Positions 1 to 6,676 of a stretch of DNA of 9,403 nucleotides are shown here, piece by piece (the stretch's first letter is position 1; the number at the start of each line of letters is the position of its first letter). The notes under the pieces are model-generated. The model was not told the origin of the DNA. It was given only the letters and a program-made list of their open reading frames with translations, and did no database searches. The position numbers were made by a program, and so were the translations under genes. The DNA lies in contig JABSPP010000040.1 of the NCBI GenBank assembly GCA_013214275.1, positions 1-9,403 on the forward strand, in the 5' to 3' direction. The DNA comes from Flavobacteriaceae bacterium. Lineage in GTDB: Bacteria > Bacteroidota > Bacteroidia > Flavobacteriales > Flavobacteriaceae.

Positions 1-314
1 CGTTGCACTGGGTGTCTATCCAACACGCTATAAAGGCAGAAGTAAGAGCCTACGATCGTTTGTTTTCTGATGAAGCACCAGACGGTCATAAAGACATCGA
101 CTTCATGGAGTTCTTGAATCCCACTTCCTTAAAGGTCATCAATGCCTACGTAGAACCAAGCCTAAAAACTGCCAAAGTTGGTGACCGGTTTCAATTTCAA
201 AGATTAGGGTATTTTGCTGTTGATGATGATGCTACTCCAGAAAAATTGGTGTTTAATAAGACTGTAGGATTGAGAGATACCTGGGCAAAAATGAATCAAA
301 GGTCAACCTCTTAA
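1..314 (+). CDS. glnS: Glutaminyl-tRNA synthetase, C-terminal fragment (5' end outside window)
   Basis: This is the last 103 codons of a class I aminoacyl-tRNA synthetase that charges tRNA-Gln with glutamine in the cytoplasm. The fragment covers the C-terminal anticodon-binding beta-barrel region. Family hallmarks are LHWVS at the left edge, RLYDRLF-like RAYDRLFSDEAP, a short acidic linker, INAYVEPSLKTAKVGDRFQFQR, GYFAVDDD, and the near-invariant VFNKTVGLRDTW close to the C-terminus. The reading frame is open at the window edge, and the TTG at base 3 is an internal leucine codon, not a start. Termination is TAA at 312-314. The gene converges on the aldo/keto reductase with only 34 bp between the stops. 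The catalytic Rossmann domain lies outside the window, so it cannot be checked. A GluRS is less likely because this C-terminal beta-barrel is typical of GlnRS. Confidence 0.95.
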   Translation, partial: LHWVSIQHAIKAEVRAYDRLFSDEAPDGHKDIDFMEFLNPTSLKVINAYVEPSLKTAKVGDRFQFQRLGYFAVDDDATPEKLVFNKTVGLRDTWAKMNQRSTS

Positions 315-348
315 CCTCACAAATTTCAAAAAATATTTTTAAAGAATA

Positions 349-1389
349 CTAAGGAGCAGGATTCGGTATTGCAGCATGAACAGCTTCGATCTTTTGAAGT
401 ATCTCTCCAGATAATTCAACATGAATACTCCCAATATTCTCTTTGAGTTGCTCCATTCTTGTAGCTCCAATAATGTTACTGGTAACAAATGGCAATTGAT
501 TAACAAAGGCCAAAGATAACTCAGACAGCGATATCCCGTGGTTGTCTGCAATCTTTAGATATTCTCTTACTGCAGCTGTAGACCCGTCTCCTCTGTATCG
601 AGCGATAAACCTTGGAAATAATGTCCCTCTAGCACCTTCGGGCTGATTTCCATCTAAATATTTTCCCGATAGGACTCCTTGTGCTAGTGGTGAATAGGCT
701 AATAAACCGATGTTTTCTCGCATAGAAACTTCAGACATTCCATATTCATATCCTCTGTGGATTAACGAATACGAATTCTGAATGGTGATCATTCTACTGA
801 AATTGTACTTCTTAGCGGTCTGTAGATATTTCATAGTTCCCCATGGTGTTTCGTTAGATAGCCCTACATAACGAATTTTACCTTGCTTTACCAAACCAGT
901 CAATGTTTCTAAAATCTCATAATGATTCTCTGCTTCCTCGCGCGAAGTGGCGTATGGATAATCTCGAACTCCAAAACAATTGACGCCTCTTTCTGGCCAG
1001 TGCAACTGATACAGATCGATATAGTCTGTTTGCAGTCTTTTTAAACTCCCTTCCACAGCAGAAATAATGGCTTCTTTGGCAAACCCATCAGAGCGAATAT
1101 GAGCTGTGTATGGACCAGCACCTGCGATTTTACTTGCCAAGATTACCCGATCTCTGTTTCCTGTTTTCTTGAACCAACTACCGATAATTTCCTCTGTTTT
1201 ACCATAGGTTTCTTTGGAAGCAGGAACTGCATAGAGCTCCGCTGTATCAAAAAAATTCACCCCCTGATCCAAGGCATAGTCCATTTGTTCGTGACCGTCA
1301 GCCTCTGTATTCTGATTTCCCCAAGTCATAGTTCCTAAGCAAATCTTACTAACTTTCACGTCAGTATTGGGTAGTGTTGTGTACTTCAT
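349..1389 (-). CDS. tas: NADP(H)-dependent aldo/keto reductase, Tas-like
   Basis: This is a 346-residue cytoplasmic (alpha/beta)8-barrel oxidoreductase expected to reduce aldehydes or ketones with NADPH; the physiological substrate is unknown. It follows E. coli Tas along its whole length: LGTMTWGNQNTEADGHEQ near the N-terminus, SLKRLQTDYIDLYQLHWP in the middle, GKIRYVGLSNETPWG, and a C-terminus ending in PAP as in Tas. The aldo/keto reductase catalytic tetrad is visible as D48, Y53 (AELYAVP), K87 (ASKI) and H130 (QLHWP). I chose the ATG at 1387-1389 (MKYTTLP...) because it aligns with the Tas start. An in-frame ATG 42 bp upstream would add 14 residues (MGSVRAS...) that the family lacks. It lies 134 bp behind pgk on the same strand and converges on glnS. 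No consensus TAnnTTTG box lies upstream, so it may be read partly by transcription from pgk. The family assignment is firm; the name tas rests on similarity recalled from memory. Confidence 0.9.
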   Translation of the reverse strand: MKYTTLPNTDVKVSKICLGTMTWGNQNTEADGHEQMDYALDQGVNFFDTAELYAVPASKETYGKTEEIIGSWFKKTGNRDRVILASKIAGAGPYTAHIRSDGFAKEAIISAVEGSLKRLQTDYIDLYQLHWPERGVNCFGVRDYPYATSREEAENHYEILETLTGLVKQGKIRYVGLSNETPWGTMKYLQTAKKYNFSRMITIQNSYSLIHRGYEYGMSEVSMRENIGLLAYSPLAQGVLSGKYLDGNQPEGARGTLFPRFIARYRGDGSTAAVREYLKIADNHGISLSELSLAFVNQLPFVTSNIIGATRMEQLKENIGSIHVELSGEILQKIEAVHAAIPNPAP

Positions 1390-1523
1390 ATGTTTATATT
1401 TGGTTTTTAATGATGCTCTTACTGAACCCATCTCTCAGTGAGATAGATGCTATTTGATTGCAGAGCATTGGGGTTTTAATCATATAGCGGATGTGTTTGC
1501 AACAAACGAATTTTAACTGACGA

Positions 1524-2711
1524 TTAATCTAATATCGCAGCAATTCCGGGAAGTGTTTTTCCTTCTAGTGTCTCTAGCATTGCTCCTCCTCCAGTAGAGA
1601 CATAACTCACTTTCTCAGCAAACCCAAATTGCTTTACAGCAGCAACCGAATCTCCTCCTCCTACTAATGAGAATGCTCCATTCCGAGTTGCCTTTTCGAT
1701 CGATTTTCCGAGGGCAATTGTTCCTTTGGCAAAGGTTTCCATTTCAAACACACCCAATGGGCCATTCCATAGAATGGTCTGACATCTACTAACTACGTTA
1801 TCAAAGCGCTCAAGTGATTTTGGTCCAGCGTCTAGCCCTTGCCATCCTTTGGGAATCTGGCTTACATCTACCACCTGCGTGTTGGCATCGTTACTAAAAC
1901 TATCTGCTGCCACTACATCTACAGGAATGTGAACTTCTACGTTTTTTGCTTTTGCACTTTTCAAAATTTCGATAGCCAACTCCATCTTGTCATCCTCACA
2001 GATGGAATCTCCAATGCGACCTCCTTGTGCTTTTACAAAAGTAAAGGTCATTCCTCCCCCAATAATCAAGTGATCTATTTTGTCTAAAATATGCTCAATC
2101 ACCGTAATTTTTGACGAAACTTTTGCACCTCCCAGCACCGCCAGTACTGGTTTTTTACTGTGATTCAATACTTTGTCGATACTTTCAATTTCTGTAGCTA
2201 GAAGATTCCCAAAGCATTTACGGTTTGGAAAAAATTGTGCTACTATAGTGGTTGAAGCATGAGCCCTGTGGGCTGTTCCAAAGGCATCATTCACATAAAT
2301 ATCTCCCCATTTTGACAGCTTTTCAGCAAAGGCCTCATCTCCCTCTTTTTCTTCTGTGTAAAAACGAAGATTTTCCAACAACAAAACTTCGCCATTTTTT
2401 AAATTTTCAATAGTATCTTTGACGTGATCTCCTATACAATCGTCAGCAAACCTAACCTGTACCCCAATAACCTCCGATACCTTGTCTACAACATGCTTTA
2501 GTGAATATCTTTCTTCTATTCCTTTTGGTCTTCCTAAGTGCGACATTAAAACAGCAGATCCACCGTCTTCTAATATTTTGATGATTGTTGGCTTGGCGGC
2601 TTCTATTCTTGTCGTATCTGCAACCTCAAAGGCATCACTTAAAGGGACATTGAAATCGACCCTAATCAGCGCTTTCTGATTTTTAAAACTAAAATCGTGG
2701 ATGGTTTTCAT
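1524..2711 (-). CDS. pgk: Phosphoglycerate kinase
   Basis: This 395-residue glycolytic and gluconeogenic kinase transfers phosphate between 1,3-bisphosphoglycerate and ADP in the cytoplasm. Signatures appear in the expected order: RVDFNVP at residues 17-23, SHLGRP at 57-62, LLENLRF near 111-117, NDAFGTAHRAHAS at 141-153, GGAKVSSK at 194-201, LWNGPLGVFE at 314-323 and the nucleotide-binding GGGDS at 351-355. The length is normal for bacterial PGK. I chose the ATG at 2709-2711 because MKTIHDF... is the usual family start. An open frame continues 42 codons upstream to 2837, but that extension has no family counterpart and runs into the divergent promoter region. Transcription diverges from holB. 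The best upstream match to a -7 box on this strand is TAATTTTA at 2736-2729, which lacks only the final G, so the promoter is uncertain. A long 5' UTR is possible. Confidence 0.97.
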   Translation of the reverse strand: MKTIHDFSFKNQKALIRVDFNVPLSDAFEVADTTRIEAAKPTIIKILEDGGSAVLMSHLGRPKGIEERYSLKHVVDKVSEVIGVQVRFADDCIGDHVKDTIENLKNGEVLLLENLRFYTEEKEGDEAFAEKLSKWGDIYVNDAFGTAHRAHASTTIVAQFFPNRKCFGNLLATEIESIDKVLNHSKKPVLAVLGGAKVSSKITVIEHILDKIDHLIIGGGMTFTFVKAQGGRIGDSICEDDKMELAIEILKSAKAKNVEVHIPVDVVAADSFSNDANTQVVDVSQIPKGWQGLDAGPKSLERFDNVVSRCQTILWNGPLGVFEMETFAKGTIALGKSIEKATRNGAFSLVGGGDSVAAVKQFGFAEKVSYVSTGGGAMLETLEGKTLPGIAAILD

Positions 2712-2830
2712 TGGTAAAATGATTTTGGTAAAATTAACTATTTCAGGAAGTTTAAAGAAGTGGAAATGGTAAAAATTCCTCGAACGTTTTCGCAAGTTGA
2801 GAGACCTGCCTTGCCCTGTTTGTAATTCAT

Positions 2831-2850
2831 TATTCAAAATTGAATATTCA
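2831..2850. promoter_or_regulatory. Overlapping palindromes in the pgk/holB divergent region (possible operator)
   Basis: TATTCAA (2831-2837) and TTGAATA (2840-2846) form a 7-bp inverted repeat with a 2-bp spacer. TGAATATTCA (2841-2850) is a perfect 10-bp palindrome that shares the middle arm. The hexamer TATTCA or its complement therefore occurs three times in 20 bp. The block covers the putative -33 TTG of the holB promoter at 2840-2842, where a bound regulator would interfere. Individual A/T-rich palindromes of this size are common by chance. The operator role is inferred only from the arrangement and position. Confidence 0.35.
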
Positions 2851-2872
2851 TCAGTCCATTATCCTATATTTG
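2840..2872 (+). promoter_or_regulatory. Bacteroidetes-type promoter for holB, predicted leaderless start
   Basis: TATATTTG at 2865-2872 is a perfect match to the Bacteroidetes -7 consensus TAnnTTTG. TTG at 2840-2842 lies 22 bp upstream, within the 17-23 bp spacing described for flavobacterial promoters. Only 4 bp separate the -7 box from the holB ATG at 2877. Transcription normally starts a few bases beyond this box, so the predicted mRNA begins at or next to the A of the start codon. Confidence 0.6.
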
Positions 2873-2876
2873 CTTT

Positions 2877-4025
2877 ATGAGATTTGATAAAGTCATTGGA
2901 CAAGCGCATATCAAAGAGCACTTAAAGACCACCGCTAAAAATGGTCGAGTGCCGCATGCGCAGTTGTTTGTTGGCAATGAGGGCTGTGGTACCTTAGCCA
3001 TGGCATTGGCCTATGCACAGCTACTTTTAGAAGTATCGTCCAATAATCCAGAGACCACCCAAAAAAAAGTGGCAAAACTACAGCATCCTGACCTGCATTT
3101 TGCTTTTCCAGTAACGACGAATAATTCCGTTAAAAAGCATCCAGTGAGTGATTTGTTTTTGCAGGAATGGCGTAGTTTTTTAAAGGAGCAGCCTTATGGC
3201 AATCTATTTAACTGGCTTGAATCTATTGGGGTAGAAAACAAACAAGGACTCATTAGCGTAGATGAGGCTCAAAATATTGTAAAGAAATTGCTACTGAAAT
3301 CTTACGAGGGTGGATTTAAAGTTATGATGATATGGATGGCAGAAAAGATGAATATTGCTGCATCCAACAAGCTTCTTAAACTCATTGAAGAACCTCCCGA
3401 CAAAACAATCTTTTTATTGGTTACAGAAAATGAAGATCAGATTATTAACACCATCAAATCGCGCTGTCAAGCGCTCTACTTTCCTGCATTGAGTGAGAAT
3501 GATATTGTTCAAGCTCTAGTGACTAGAGAGCAGCTTTCTGAGAACGAAGCCAGAAAAATTGCCCACCAAGCTGATGGGAATTTTAATAAAGCCCTTCACA
3601 TCCTTCGTCAGGATGCCAATACCTTGCAATTTGAGCAGTGGTTTATTACTTGGATTCGTGCGGCGTTCCGCGCAAAAGGAAATGCAGCAGTCATCCAAGA
3701 TTTGGTTGTGTGGTCTAGTGAGATTGCCAAATCTGGGCGAGAAACACAAAAGCAATTTCTAGGCTATTGCTTGCAGTTTTTTAGACAGGCACTTCTGTTG
3801 AATTATGCCTCTCCAGAACTGGTGTTTTTGGAAATCCAAACACCTAAATTTGATCTTAAAAACTTTGCTCCTTTTGTGCATGGTGGGAACATTCATGCGA
3901 TTAACAAAGAACTTAACGACGCGTTGTATCACATTGAGCGCAATGGGAATGCAAAAATTATTTTCCTAGATCTCTCTATGAAGCTCACCCGATTCTTACA
4001 CGTTAAGGAAACTCCTGTTGGTTAA
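2877..4025 (+). CDS. holB: DNA polymerase III delta' subunit (clamp-loader AAA+ protein)
   Basis: This 382-residue protein is part of the clamp loader that places the sliding clamp on primed DNA. The AAA+ fold shows in VIGQAHIKEHL at the N-terminus, GRVPHAQLFVGNEGCGTLAMALAYAQ at about 23-48, HPDLHFAFP at 70-78, ISVDEAQNIVKKL at 126-138, the delta' and gamma hallmark LLKLIEEPP at 166-174, and the sensor-1/SRC segment with SRC at 195-197. The P-loop position reads GNEGCGTL, with no Walker A lysine, as expected for a delta' that does not hydrolyse ATP. The four zinc-binding cysteines of E. coli delta' are not visible after the P-loop. The C-terminal third (from about residue 250) should be the collar domain and is less conserved. 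The start is supported by MRFDKVIGQ matching the usual family N-terminus. The gene diverges from pgk and converges on the GH3 gene, with 163 bp between stops. DnaX is excluded by the missing ATP-binding lysine and the short length. Confidence 0.92.
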   Translation: MRFDKVIGQAHIKEHLKTTAKNGRVPHAQLFVGNEGCGTLAMALAYAQLLLEVSSNNPETTQKKVAKLQHPDLHFAFPVTTNNSVKKHPVSDLFLQEWRSFLKEQPYGNLFNWLESIGVENKQGLISVDEAQNIVKKLLLKSYEGGFKVMMIWMAEKMNIAASNKLLKLIEEPPDKTIFLLVTENEDQIINTIKSRCQALYFPALSENDIVQALVTREQLSENEARKIAHQADGNFNKALHILRQDANTLQFEQWFITWIRAAFRAKGNAAVIQDLVVWSSEIAKSGRETQKQFLGYCLQFFRQALLLNYASPELVFLEIQTPKFDLKNFAPFVHGGNIHAINKELNDALYHIERNGNAKIIFLDLSMKLTRFLHVKETPVG

Positions 4026-4046
4026 CTGACCATTTACAGCACTCGC

Positions 4047-4062
4047 TTTTTCTTTCGAAAAA
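4047..4062. terminator. A/T-rich hairpin between convergent holB and GH3 genes (weak candidate)
   Basis: TTTTTC (4047-4052) and GAAAAA (4057-4062) form a 6-bp stem with a 4-base loop, 21 bp after the holB stop codon. The hairpin reads almost the same on both strands and sits between converging genes, which would suit a bidirectional terminator. The stem has a single G-C pair and is not a classic G/C-rich stem followed by a U-tract. The rest of the 163-bp region shows only a small AGAATT/AATTCT inverted repeat at 4099-4117. Confidence 0.2.
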
Positions 4063-4188
4063 CCAGCCATTCCATCGCTCTTGAACATTCATTTTGGTAG
4101 AATTTCTGATGAATTCTGATAGGTGATGAAAAACACAACCTTACGATTGTTCTTTTACTCCTTCTTTCAAATTAACGTTTAAGGTGTG

Positions 4189-5688
4189 CTATGACTCTTT
4201 TATATAAGAACTCAAAACATCTGCGATCTTACGATTGTCTGACAACTGAGGAATCTTATTTTGCCCTCCAAATTTTCCAATGGATTTCATGTACTCGTAA
4301 AAGCCTCCTTTTCTTACTTTTCGGATGATGAGCGGACGCAGGATTTTCCCTTCAATAAGATCCGAGTAATAGATATTTTGCTCTTGCATAGAGGTGTCAA
4401 TTTTTAATGCTAATTCCTCTGTGTTCTCAGGTTCGTTTTCAAATTCGATAAACCACTCGTGATATGGAAGACCATTTTCTGGATTTACCTGAGGAGCTAC
4501 TGTAAATTCGCTTACCGTAGTTTCTGTCTCTCGTATAGCATCGTTTAAGGCTTTTTCTACTTCCTTTCCAATAACGTGCTCTCCAAAGGCAGAGATATAA
4601 TGCTTGATACGTCCCGTGACTTTTACTCGATAGGGGAGCAGGCAGGTAAATTCTATCGTATCGCCGATATTGTATCCCCAAAGGCCAGCATTGGTATTTA
4701 AAATAAGCACGTAATTAACGCCTAGTTGAACTTCTTTTAAGGAAATTCGGGTTGGGTGCTCATTAAAAAATTCTTCTGCTGGAATGAACTCGTAAAAAAT
4801 ACCGCTGTTGAGTTGCAATAGCATCCCTTTCTCGGTTTGTGTGTCTTGAAAGGCAATGAATCCCTCTGAGGCTGGATAGAGTTCTATGTAGTCCATTTTT
4901 TTTCCTATCAGCGTTTCAAACTTATTTTTGTAGGGTTCAAAATTAACTCCTCCGTATATAAAAAAGTGAAAATTTGGAAAAATGTCGGCAATCGTTTTTC
5001 CTGTCTTCTTGATGAGTTTTTCGAAGTACATCTGAACCCAAGAGGGAATTCCACTGATGACTGTGACGTCTTCTACGAGTGTTTCTGCAACGATGGCATC
5101 CACTTTTGTATCCCAGTCTTCGATGCAGTTTGTCTCCCAACTTGGTAATCGGTTTTTTAGTAAATATGAAGGCACATAATGAGCCACTATCCCGCTCAAA
5201 CGCCCTAGCTTGATTCCGTTTTTCTCTTTTAGAACTGGACTTCCTTGTAAAAAGATCATCTTGCCATCTACAAAACGGGTGTCTCTTGTTTCTGCGATGT
5301 AAAATAGCAAGGCATTTCTTGCTGCCTTGATGTGTGTTGGCATGGAAGCACTGGTAATGGGAATGTATTTAGCGCCAGATGTGGTGCCTGAGGTTTTTGC
5401 AAAATAGAGGGGTTTTCCTTTCCATAAGACATCTTTTTCTCCAGCGAGGATGCGATCTATGTATGCTCGTAAACCCTCGTAATCGCTCACGGGAACGCGA
5501 TCTTTAAAATCTTGATAGGTCTTTACTCGATTAAAGTCATGGTCTAGTCCAAAGGCAGTATTTTTTGCTTTTGCTATTAATTGTTGAAATACGTTTTCTT
5601 GGGTTTTGTGGGGTTGATATGCCCATTTATAAACCCTTTTTTTGACCTGTTTGGCAAACGGGATCGCTAGGATCGATTTTATACTCAT
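4189..5688 (-). CDS. GH3-family adenylate-forming protein, substrate unknown
   Basis: This 499-residue protein belongs to the GH3 superfamily, named after plant auxin-responsive acyl-acid amido synthetases, which adenylate a carboxylic acid and join it to an amino acid. Visible motifs are the phosphate-binding TSGTTSGAKYIPIT at about 99-112, ISGIPSWV at 211-218, FIYGGVNFEPY at 243-253, the adenine-site segment ELYPASEGF at 269-277, LWGYNIGDTIEF at 336-347 and VTGRIKHYISAFGEHV at 357-372. The last is the hinge into the small C-terminal domain. Length and motif order match intact family members. There is no signal peptide or membrane helix, so it is probably cytoplasmic. Its ATG directly follows the TAA of the M23 peptidase gene (TAAATG), so the two are co-transcribed and probably translationally coupled. 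I recall this pair being adjacent in many flavobacteria, which points to an envelope-linked role, but the substrate in bacteria is unknown and I do not assign one. Confidence 0.9.
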   Translation of the reverse strand: MSIKSILAIPFAKQVKKRVYKWAYQPHKTQENVFQQLIAKAKNTAFGLDHDFNRVKTYQDFKDRVPVSDYEGLRAYIDRILAGEKDVLWKGKPLYFAKTSGTTSGAKYIPITSASMPTHIKAARNALLFYIAETRDTRFVDGKMIFLQGSPVLKEKNGIKLGRLSGIVAHYVPSYLLKNRLPSWETNCIEDWDTKVDAIVAETLVEDVTVISGIPSWVQMYFEKLIKKTGKTIADIFPNFHFFIYGGVNFEPYKNKFETLIGKKMDYIELYPASEGFIAFQDTQTEKGMLLQLNSGIFYEFIPAEEFFNEHPTRISLKEVQLGVNYVLILNTNAGLWGYNIGDTIEFTCLLPYRVKVTGRIKHYISAFGEHVIGKEVEKALNDAIRETETTVSEFTVAPQVNPENGLPYHEWFIEFENEPENTEELALKIDTSMQEQNIYYSDLIEGKILRPLIIRKVRKGGFYEYMKSIGKFGGQNKIPQLSDNRKIADVLSSYIKES

Positions 5689-6561
5689 TTACTTAAAGTC
5701 TATGTAGTTTTTAGGGTTTACTGCGTATCCGTCGCTCCACAGCTCAAAATGGAGATGTGGTCCTGTGGTGAGCTCTCCTGTGGAACCAACACTGGCAATG
5801 GCTTCTCCTGATTGAACTAAATCGCCCTGATTTCTTAGAAGGGTTCCGTTGTGCTTATAAACGGATATAAAATTATTGGCGTGCTTGATGACAATCACAT
5901 ATCCTGTTTCTGCAGTCCATTCTGAGAAGATAACCGTTCCGTCTGCCACGGCTTTTACGGGTGTTCCTACCTTGGCTACTATGTCTATGGCAAAGTGGTT
6001 GTTGTCTGAATTGAATGTCTGTGATACGGTTCCAGTAATAGGCGCAAAAAATACCACTTTTGCCTTGTTTTGGAGTGCTTCGTCTAATAATGGAAAACGA
6101 TCTTTGCTTTCTACTTTTTGTCTAAATAGGGAGTCTTGTTGGGAGGCATCTAGCGTACGTTCGTCAATTTTTGTTCTTGTTCCTAAGGCTTGAATGGAAT
6201 CTACGGTAAGACTATCAGAAATTTCTCCTGTTAAAACAGGACGAATTGCGTTGGCATAATTTTCTAAGACTTCTAGCCTGCCTTGGAGTGAATCTGACTC
6301 GTAGGTTAACTGATTGACTTCTCTTTTTAATTTGGAAGAGGAATACCCGGGGATATACTCTTTTATGGGGGTAAAGGCAATCAAAAGAATGGTGCCCGCA
6401 ATGAGAATTCCCGAGAATATTCCTCCTAAAAGGAATACATTTAATCGGGATAATTTGAATGAAAACCGCTCTTCAAAGGTTTTTTCGTTCAACAGAACCA
6501 ACCGGTATTTATCGGTGAGCTTGTGTTTTAATTTGCGTTTCTTTTGTTTACTTTCTGCCAA
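5689..6561 (-). CDS. Membrane-anchored M23 (LytM/lysostaphin-type) peptidase
   Basis: This 290-residue envelope protein has a strongly basic cytoplasmic N-terminus (about 1-40), one transmembrane helix at about 42-63, a coiled-coil-prone segment at about 76-105, a linker, and an M23 domain from about 168 to 288. Zinc ligands are H189 and D193 (HFAID, the HxxxD motif) and H271 of HLHFEL (HxH at 269-271); H237 in YKHNG is the further conserved histidine. All catalytic residues are present, so it should be an active peptidoglycan endopeptidase facing the periplasm. The start is the TTG at 6559-6561. An in-frame stop lies four codons upstream and no ATG occurs in between, while MAESKQKKRK... resembles the basic start of flavobacterial homologues. 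A consensus -7 box lies 20 bp upstream. It is the first gene of a two-gene unit with the GH3 gene, abutting it without a gap. Confidence 0.92.
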   Translation of the reverse strand: MAESKQKKRKLKHKLTDKYRLVLLNEKTFEERFSFKLSRLNVFLLGGIFSGILIAGTILLIAFTPIKEYIPGYSSSKLKREVNQLTYESDSLQGRLEVLENYANAIRPVLTGEISDSLTVDSIQALGTRTKIDERTLDASQQDSLFRQKVESKDRFPLLDEALQNKAKVVFFAPITGTVSQTFNSDNNHFAIDIVAKVGTPVKAVADGTVIFSEWTAETGYVIVIKHANNFISVYKHNGTLLRNQGDLVQSGEAIASVGSTGELTTGPHLHFELWSDGYAVNPKNYIDFK

Positions 6562-6581
6562 TGTGTCGCGCTATTGTTTTG

Positions 6582-6609
6582 CAAATATACAACGAATGGG
6601 CTATTGTAA
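6582..6609 (-). promoter_or_regulatory. Bacteroidetes-type promoter for the M23/GH3 unit
   Basis: On the minus strand TATATTTG (6589 down to 6582) matches the -7 consensus TAnnTTTG exactly. No TTG lies at the proper distance; TTA at 6609-6607, 17 bp upstream, is the nearest substitute. The box ends 20 bp before the TTG start codon, giving a short 5' UTR of roughly 15 bases. The octamer GCTATTGT (plus strand) occurs at 6570-6577 and 6600-6607, on either side of the -7 box. Confidence 0.55.
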
Positions 6610-6614
6610 TGGAA

Positions 6615-6660
6615 TGATCAAATCTTTGTGTTGGAGGGTGTTTTTTTGTAGGATTGATCA
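6615..6660. repeat. Inverted repeat with TGATCA arms upstream of the M23 promoter
   Basis: TGATCAAATC (6615-6624) and GATTGATCA (6652-6660) are complementary apart from one extra A in the left arm. They are separated by 27 bases rich in G and T. Each arm contains the self-complementary hexamer TGATCA. The repeat begins 25 bp upstream of the M23 -7 box and ends just before the composite element. It could be a two-site operator or simply a hairpin; the sequence does not decide between them. Confidence 0.3.
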
Positions 6661-6676
6661 TCTTATTTCTGATGTT

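Noticed and set aside
329..340. AAAAATATTTTT palindrome between glnS and the aldo/keto reductase as a terminator
   Set aside because: The stem is purely A/T and far too weak for an intrinsic terminator. Such tracts are common in A/T-rich spacers.
1395..1402. A plus-strand TATATTTG box upstream of the aldo/keto reductase
   Set aside because: It points away from the reductase and into pgk antisense sequence. No plus-strand gene follows, and no TTG is spaced 17-23 bp upstream (the gaps are 15 and 25 bp).
1390..1431. A 14-codon extension of the aldo/keto reductase
   Set aside because: The Tas family begins at the downstream ATG (MKYTTLP), which gives 346 residues, the length of E. coli Tas.
1430..1444. 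ATCTC/GAGAT hairpin downstream of pgk as a terminator
   Set aside because: The stem is 5 bp with a 5-base loop and no following T-run on the minus strand.
2712..2837. A 42-codon in-frame extension upstream of the pgk ATG
   Set aside because: PGK proteins start at the MKTIHDF-like position, the extension has no family counterpart, and it runs into the palindromes of the divergent region. It is probably 5' UTR.
2877..4025. holB as a possible dnaX (tau/gamma) gene
   Set aside because: The P-loop lysine is missing (GNEGCGTL) and the protein ends at 382 residues without tau domains, which fits delta'.
4140..4238. An 11-bp direct repeat CTTACGATTGT at 4140-4150 and 4228-4238
   Set aside because: Several repeated 11-mers are expected by chance in a window of this size. 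One copy is plain coding sequence (DNRKI of the GH3 protein), and the flanks do not match.
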